Assembly (NCBI GenBank): GCA_029465975.1
Contig: CM055745.1
Location: forward strand, 3,951,261-4,015,260
Length of the DNA: 64,000 nt
Source of the DNA: Dallia pectoralis
Lineage: Eukaryota > Chordata > Actinopteri > Esociformes > Umbridae
Reading direction: 5' to 3'
Positions within the stretch are counted from its first letter, which is position 1; each line of letters starts with the position of its first letter. The notes below the pieces were generated by a model that saw only the letters and a program-made list of their open reading frames with translations, did not search any database and had not been told where the DNA came from. The position numbers and the translations under genes are program-made. Positions 58,960 through 64,000 of the stretch are shown one piece after another.

Positions 58960-61900
58960 ACAGGTTGTACTCTACGTGTGTGTGTGTGTGTTTACAGGTT
59001 GTACTCTACGTGTGTGTGTGTGTGTGTGTTTACAGGTTGTACTCTACATGTGTTTGTGTGTGTGAGTGTGTGTGTGAGTGTTTACAGGTTGTACTCTACA
59101 TGTGTGTGTGTTTACAGGTTGTACTCTACATGTGTGTGAGTATTTACAGGTTGTACTCTACATGTGTGTGAGTGTTTACAGGTTGTACTATACATGTGTG
59201 TGTGTGTGTTTACAGGTTGTACTATACATGTGTGTGTGTGTGTGTGTTTTACAGGTTGTACTATACATGTGTGTGTGTGTGTTTACAGGTTGTACTATAC
59301 ATGTGTGTGTGTGTGTGTTTTACAGGTTGTACTCTACATGTGTGTGTGTGTTTACAGGTTGTACTCTACGTGTGTGTGTTTACAGGTTGTACTCTACATG
59401 TGTGTGAGTGTTTACAAGTTGTACTCTACATGTTTGTGAGTGTTTACAGGCTGTACTATACATGTGTGTGAGTGTTTACAGGTTGTACTATACATGTGTG
59501 TGGTGTTTACAGGTTGTACTCTACATGTGTGTGTGTTTATAGGTTGTACTCTACATGTGTGTGAGTGTTTACAGGTTGTACTCTACATGTGTGTGAGTGT
59601 TTACAGGTTGTACTATACATGTGTGTGAGTGTTTACAGGTTGTACTATACATGTGTGTGAGTGTTTACAGGTTGTACTCTACATGTGTGTGAGTGTTTAC
59701 AGGTTGTACTCTACATGTGTGTGTGTTTACAGGTTGTACTCTACATGTGTGTGAGAGTGTTTACAGGTTGTACTCTACATGTGTGTGTTTACAGGTTGTA
59801 CTCTACATGTGTGTGTTTACAGGTTGTACTCTACATGTGTGTGTGTGTGTTTACAGGTTGTACTATACATGTGTGTGTGTGTTTACAGGTTGTACTATAC
59901 ATGTGTGTGTGTGTTTACAGGTTGTACTCTACATGTGTGTGTGTGTTTACAGGTTGTACTCTACATGTGTGTGTGTGTTTACAGGTTGTACTCTACATGT
60001 GTGTGTGTGTGTTGTTTACAGGTTGTACTATACATGTGTGTGTGTGTGTGTGTGTGTGTTTACAGGTTGTACTATACATGTGTGTGAGTGTTTACAGGTT
60101 GTACTCTACATGTGTGTGTGTGTGTTTACAGGTTGTACTCTACATGTGTGTGAGAGTGTTTACAGGTTGTACTATACATGTGTGTGAGTGTTTACAGGTT
60201 GTACTCTACATGTGTGTGAGTGTTTACAGGTTGTACTCTACATGTGTGTGAGTGTTTACAGGTTGTACTATACATGTGTGTGTGTTTACAGGTTGTACTA
60301 TACGTGTGTGTGTGTGTTTACAGGTTGTACTCTACATGTGTGTGAGTGTTTACAGGTTGTACTGTACATGGGCCGTAACGTATGGGGGCGTAACTTGTGG
60401 GGGCGTAACATATGAGGGCGTAACATATGGGGGCGTAACATTTGGGGGCGTAACATATGGGGGTGTAACATATGGGGGCGTAACGTGTGGAGGCGTAACA
60501 TATGGGGGCGTAACATATGGGGCGTAACATTTGGGGGCGTAACATATGGGGGTGTAACATATGGGGCGTAACGTGTGGAGGCGTAACATATGGGGGCGTA
60601 ACGTGTGGAGGCGTAACGTGTGGAGGCGTCACATATGGGGGCGTAACGTGTGGAGGCGTCACATATGGGGGCGTAACATATGGGGGCGTAACATATGGGG
60701 GCGTAACATTTGGGGGCGTAACATATGGGGGCGTAACATATGGGGGCGTAACATATGGGGGCGTAACATATGGGGGCGTAACATTTGGGGGCGTAACATA
60801 TGGGGGCGTAACGTGTGGAGGTGTAACGTGTGGAGGCGTAACGTGTGGAGGCGTAACATATGGGGGCGTAACGTGTGGAGGCGTAACATATGGGGGCGTA
60901 ACATATGGGGGCGTAACGTGTGGAGGCGTAACATATGGGGGCGTAACGTGTGGAGGCGTCACATATGGGGGCGTAACATATGTGGGCGTAACATATGTGG
61001 GCGTAACATATGGGGGCGTAACATATGGGGCGTAACATATGGGGGCGTAACGTGTGGAGGCGTAACATATGGGGGCGTAACATATGTGGGCGTAACATAT
61101 GGGGGCGTAACAATTGTCTGTCTGCTCAGAACCTCACCATCCGTCACAGTCTTTGGACACATTGTGGATCAGAGCCCCCTTGCAGAAGTTGAGTTCATCA
61201 AATCTCATGGCTCTGTAGTCATACAGCGCTTTGACTGTGCTTTTAGGCTGAGGTACAGACACAATACAGGAACAAGGACATGAATGCATTAATGCAGTAT
61301 AGACACTGTACACATTCTACATTAATATACAGAGATACACATTCTACACTAATATACAGAGATACACATTCTACACTAAGATACAGAGATACACATTCTA
61401 CACTAAGATACAGAGATACACATTCTACACTAAGATACAGAGATACACATTATACACTAAGATACAGAGATACACATTCTACACTAAGATACAGAGATAC
61501 ACATTCTACACTAAGATACAGAGATACACATTCTACATTTATATACAGAGATACACATTCTACACTAAGATACAGAGATACACATTCTACATTTATATAC
61601 AGAGATACACATTCTACACTAAGATACAGAGATACACATTCTACACTTAGATACAGAGATACACATTCTACACTTAGATACAGAGATCCATATTCTACAC
61701 TAAGATACAGAGATACACATTCTACACTTAGATACAGAGACACACATTCTACACTTAGATACAGAGATACACATTCTACACTAAGATACAGAGATACACA
61801 TTCTATACTAAGATACACAGATACACATTCTACACTTAGATACAGAGATACACATTCTACACTAAGATACAGAGATACACATTCTACATTTATATACAGA

Positions 61901-63992
61901 GATACACATTCTACATTTATATGAATATAAAAACATACCACATTAATACGTTTAGATACACATTCTACATTAATATGAATATATAAACATACCACATTAA
62001 AACGTTTAGATACACAGAAACAAACGTAAGATCTGAACCTACCAGTGACGGCTCAATTTCATTTGGCTCCACATACATCTTGACATCATAGAGTGAAGCA
62101 GAGTCACTTTCCTACACAGTGAAAAAAACGTAAACACTTCAGGGATCATACTTTATTCCCCCTTTCCTTACTCACTACCCCCCCCCCTCCATAAATGTCC
62201 CCTCCCCCTCTAACCGTCTCCCCCTCTAACCGTCTCCCCCCTCCATAAATGTCCCCTCCCCCTCTAACCGTCTCCCTCTCTAACCGTCTCCCTCTCTAAC
62301 CGTCTCCCCCTCTAACCGTCTCCCCCTCTAACCGTCTCCCCCTCTAACCGTCTCCCCCTCTAACCGTCTCCCCCTCTAACCGTCTCCCCCTCTAACCGTC
62401 TCCCCCTCTAACCGTCTCCCCCTCTAACCGTCTCCCCCTCTAACCGTCTCCCCCTCTAACCGTCTCCCCCTCTAACCGTCTCCCCCTCTAACCGTCTCCC
62501 CCTCTAACCGTCTCCCCCTCTCTAACCGTCTCCCTCTCTAACCGTCTCCCCCTCTAACCGTCTCCCCCTCTAACCGTCTCCCCCTCTCTATCCGTCTCCC
62601 CCGTCTAACCGTCTCCCCCTCTAACCGTCTCCCCCTCTAACCGTCTCCCCCTCTAACCGTCTCCCCCTCTAACCGTCTCCCCCTCTAACCGTCTCCCCCT
62701 CTAACCGTCTCCCCCTCTAACCGTCTCCCCCTCTAACCGTCTCCCCCTCTAACCGTCTCCCCCTCTAACCGTCTCCCCCTCTAACCGTCTCCCCCTCTAA
62801 CCGTCTCCCCCTCTAACCGTCTCCCCCTCTAACCGTCTCCCCCTCTAACCGTCTCCCCCTCTAACCGTCTCCCTCTCTAACCGTCTCCCCCTCTAACCGT
62901 CTCCCCCTCCAACCGTCTCCCCCCCTCTCCCTCTCTCACCATGCTGAAGCGATTGACCAGCTCCATTGTGACCGGGTAGCGGAGTTTGATCTTGCGGTAC
63001 AGGGGCTTTTTACGGAAGTAGTTGACCAGCTCCACCAGGCTCTGGAACTCGGTGGTGGTTCCCAGGATGTACATGGCTCCGTCCTTGTGGATTCGACAGT
63101 GTTTGACCATCCCGTCGCCTCTGAAGGTGATGGCGTAGGTGTCTGCCTCCTCCCTCTGTCTGATGAGGAAGGCTCCGTCCCGTGGGATTCTCAACAGATA
63201 GTCCTCAGCCTCTCCTCTACTCAGGTTACTGTAAAACCATCTGAGCAGCCAGAACACACACACACACGCAGAGAATCAACATGTGTGTGTGTGCGTGTGT
63301 GCAGATGTTAGGACCCATTCCGGGCGACACTCACCCTTCATGTAGGTGTGGGTTGGGTTGAGGTACAGCGTCGGTGAGGCGCAGGTCAAAGTTTTGACAA
63401 CGCAGGGGCATTTCCCGGTAGTGCTGGATCAGAGAATACACGCTTGGGAAGTGAAGGTTCTCCGTCAGGAAGTAGAAGGTCTGACCTCCGTCTGAGCCGG
63501 AGCGAATACGACAGTGCTGGACCCGCCCACTGCGCCTACATCAGAACACAACCACACCTGACCTCAGTACTCCAAGCAGGACACACACACACACACACAC
63601 ACACACTGTGAGTGTAGACATCAGACAACGTGCAGCCAAACCCATGTACCAGAAGGAGAGAGTGAAGTCTGTCAGAAAGGTGTCACTCTCTCGAACCAGG
63701 AAGGTGCCGTCCCGGCCTCCGGACTCGGCGCAGAACTCCTGCAGCAGCCTCTCTGCCGTCTGTCGCCCTTCGCTCATTCTCCCGTGGAACCAGGGTTCTG
63801 ACGTGTGGAGATCTGGGGACTGGGGCGGGAAGAAATAGGTTTGCAGACAGGAGGATGATGATGATGACAAGTCAGAACAGAGTAGTTAATATACCGTTGG
63901 TTAATCAGGATTTAAAAGAAATGTTGTTTCCTTGTGTACCTTCTTCATTGGCTCATCTTCGTCTTCCTCCTCTGCGTAATAAAGTGTGTCAT
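54373..63992 (-). CDS. plcg2: Phospholipase C gamma 2, C-terminal 17 coding exons (5' part outside window)
   Basis: Exons in transcript order: 63940-63992, 63650-63819, 63335-63535, 62940-63240, 62043-62111, 61138-61247, 58468-58564, 58261-58327, 57795-57961, 56631-56733, 56243-56446, 55598-55737, 55390-55501, 55123-55290, 54961-55049, 54504-54700, 54373-54415. Phases agree over about 762 codons, ending NNSRFYS. Domains in order: N-SH2 (PWFHGRMSEG, phosphotyrosine Arg in FLVRES), C-SH2 (WFYSNLSRGEAEDYL, FLIRQRE), SH3 (TVKALYDYRAMRFDELNF, FFPANYVEEVF), second half of the split PH, catalytic Y box (TYPKGQRVDSSNYEPYSLW, MVALNFQTADKY), C2 (ARHLPKPGRSIASPFVETEL, RFVVNEEDMFSDPNF). Both SH2 arginines are present. 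EEELYSS and the SRFYS end fit PLCG2, not PLCG1. The enzyme cleaves PIP2 to IP3 and diacylglycerol downstream of immune receptors. N-terminal PH, EF hands and X box lie beyond 64000. Several introns are almost entirely tandem arrays. Confidence 0.95.
54728..54960 (-). repeat. 55-bp tandem repeat carrying copies of a plcg2 splice donor
   Basis: cgactcaccccaccagagac recurs at 54744, 54799, 54854 and 54909 (period 55). On the minus strand each junction reads ggag|gtgagagtct, matching the authentic donor ggag|gtgagtgtct at 54960/54961. Copies of the boundary fall at 54905/54906, 54850/54851 and 54795/54796, each exactly 55 bases from the next. Confidence 0.93.
56745..57745. repeat. 36-bp minisatellite, about 27 copies, filling a plcg2 intron
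   Basis: The unit is atgacatcacaggacatatg plus cacgtgttctatcagc. Subtypes are atatgcacgtg, ataagcgagtg and ttccatcagc. It occupies nearly all of the 1,061-base intron between exons 57795-57961 and 56631-56733. It opens a 360-codon minus-strand frame that runs through the intron into the exon; this is not a gene. Confidence 0.95.
58585..60366. repeat. Compound array: gtttacaggttgtactctac plus variable (TG)n
   Basis: About 50 units of a 22-base core (gtttacaggttgtactctac followed by gt or at) are each joined to a TG run of different length. Cores at 58600-59040 read ctctacgtg, those in 59050-60300 mostly ctctacatg or ctatacatg, and many runs there contain gtgagtg. It lies in the plcg2 intron 58565-61137. 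Confidence 0.94.
60369..61112. repeat. 15-bp minisatellite, about 50 copies
   Basis: The unit is gggggcgtaacatat, with a second type (ggaggcgtaacgtgt) and rarer ttt, tgtgggcg or gcgtcac variants. It directly abuts the compound TG array in the same plcg2 intron and ends about 25 bases before exon 61138-61247. Confidence 0.95.
61300..61990. repeat. 27-bp minisatellite, about 24 copies, filling a plcg2 intron
   Basis: The unit is agatacagagatacacattc plus tacacta (27 bases). Variants have tttatat or cttagat. It fills most of the 795-base intron between exons 62043-62111 and 61138-61247. Confidence 0.94.
62190..62930. repeat. 16-bp minisatellite, about 45 copies, filling a plcg2 intron
   Basis: The unit is taaccgtctccccctc (16 bases) with very few variants. 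It fills the intron between exons 62940-63240 and 62043-62111 and reaches within about 10 bases of the donor at 62939/62940. The minus strand has GGGGG once per unit. Confidence 0.95.
63580..63607. repeat. (AC)n microsatellite
   Basis: Pure AC run in the small plcg2 intron between exons 63650-63819 and 63335-63535. Confidence 0.9.
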
Positions 63993-64000
63993 CTGAAATC

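Noticed and set aside
58476..61283. Cysteine/valine-rich frames (CVCVFTGCTL) and GGVTYGGVTC frames, cysteine-rich peptide look-alikes
   Set aside because: TG compound array and 15-base array in a plcg2 intron; no signal peptide and no cysteine framework beyond the repeat.

Overview
This window is vertebrate nuclear DNA from a ray-finned (teleost) fish. It carries spliced genes with GT/AG introns, whose conceptual proteins match vertebrate FOXL1, gigaxonin (GAN), C-Maf-inducing protein (CMIP) and phospholipase C gamma 2 (PLCG2). It also holds relics of Tc1-like transposons whose terminal sequences I associate with salmonids and pike, and a fish-type LINE of the Rex1/CR1/L2 group. The species cannot be fixed; a protacanthopterygian fish is only a guess from the Tc1 families. 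No RNA gene, CRISPR array or prokaryotic feature was found.

Layout. 1-2300: single-exon foxl1 on the minus strand, with a tandem repeat expanded inside its coding region and a promoter that runs into a 1.9 kb imperfect inverted repeat (2285-4195). 4.2-9.1 kb: AT-rich intergenic DNA with a Tc1 relic. 9121-19952: complete 11-exon gan on the plus strand (611 codons), introns loaded with Tc1 fragments and minisatellites. 20-27 kb: gan 3' flank, another Tc1 relic and a 1.9 kb array of 50-bp units. 27043-50851: the first 11 coding exons of cmip on the plus strand, with a 12 kb first intron and a 6.7 kb third intron containing a 5'-truncated LINE. 51331-51830: exactly 500 N; the second half of cmip is missing. 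51831-53.9 kb: probably the cmip 3' UTR. 54373-63992: the last 17 coding exons of plcg2 on the minus strand, convergent with cmip, running off the right edge before its catalytic X half.

The genes act independently: a mesenchymal forkhead transcription factor, a CUL3 ubiquitin-ligase adaptor for intermediate filaments, a PH/leucine-rich-repeat signalling adaptor, and a phosphoinositide phospholipase of immune receptors. GAN, CMIP and PLCG2 are also neighbours on human 16q23, so this is conserved synteny; FOXL1 lies on the same human arm.

The most unusual property is the tandem-repeat load: about sixteen unrelated arrays (unit sizes 15 to 55 bp) fill roughly a fifth of the window. Several arrays have captured functional sequence: the acceptor and first codons of gan exon 11, a plcg2 splice donor, part of a Tc1 transposase frame, and the N-terminal codons of foxl1. 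Most of the long open frames in the window are by-products of these arrays, not genes.
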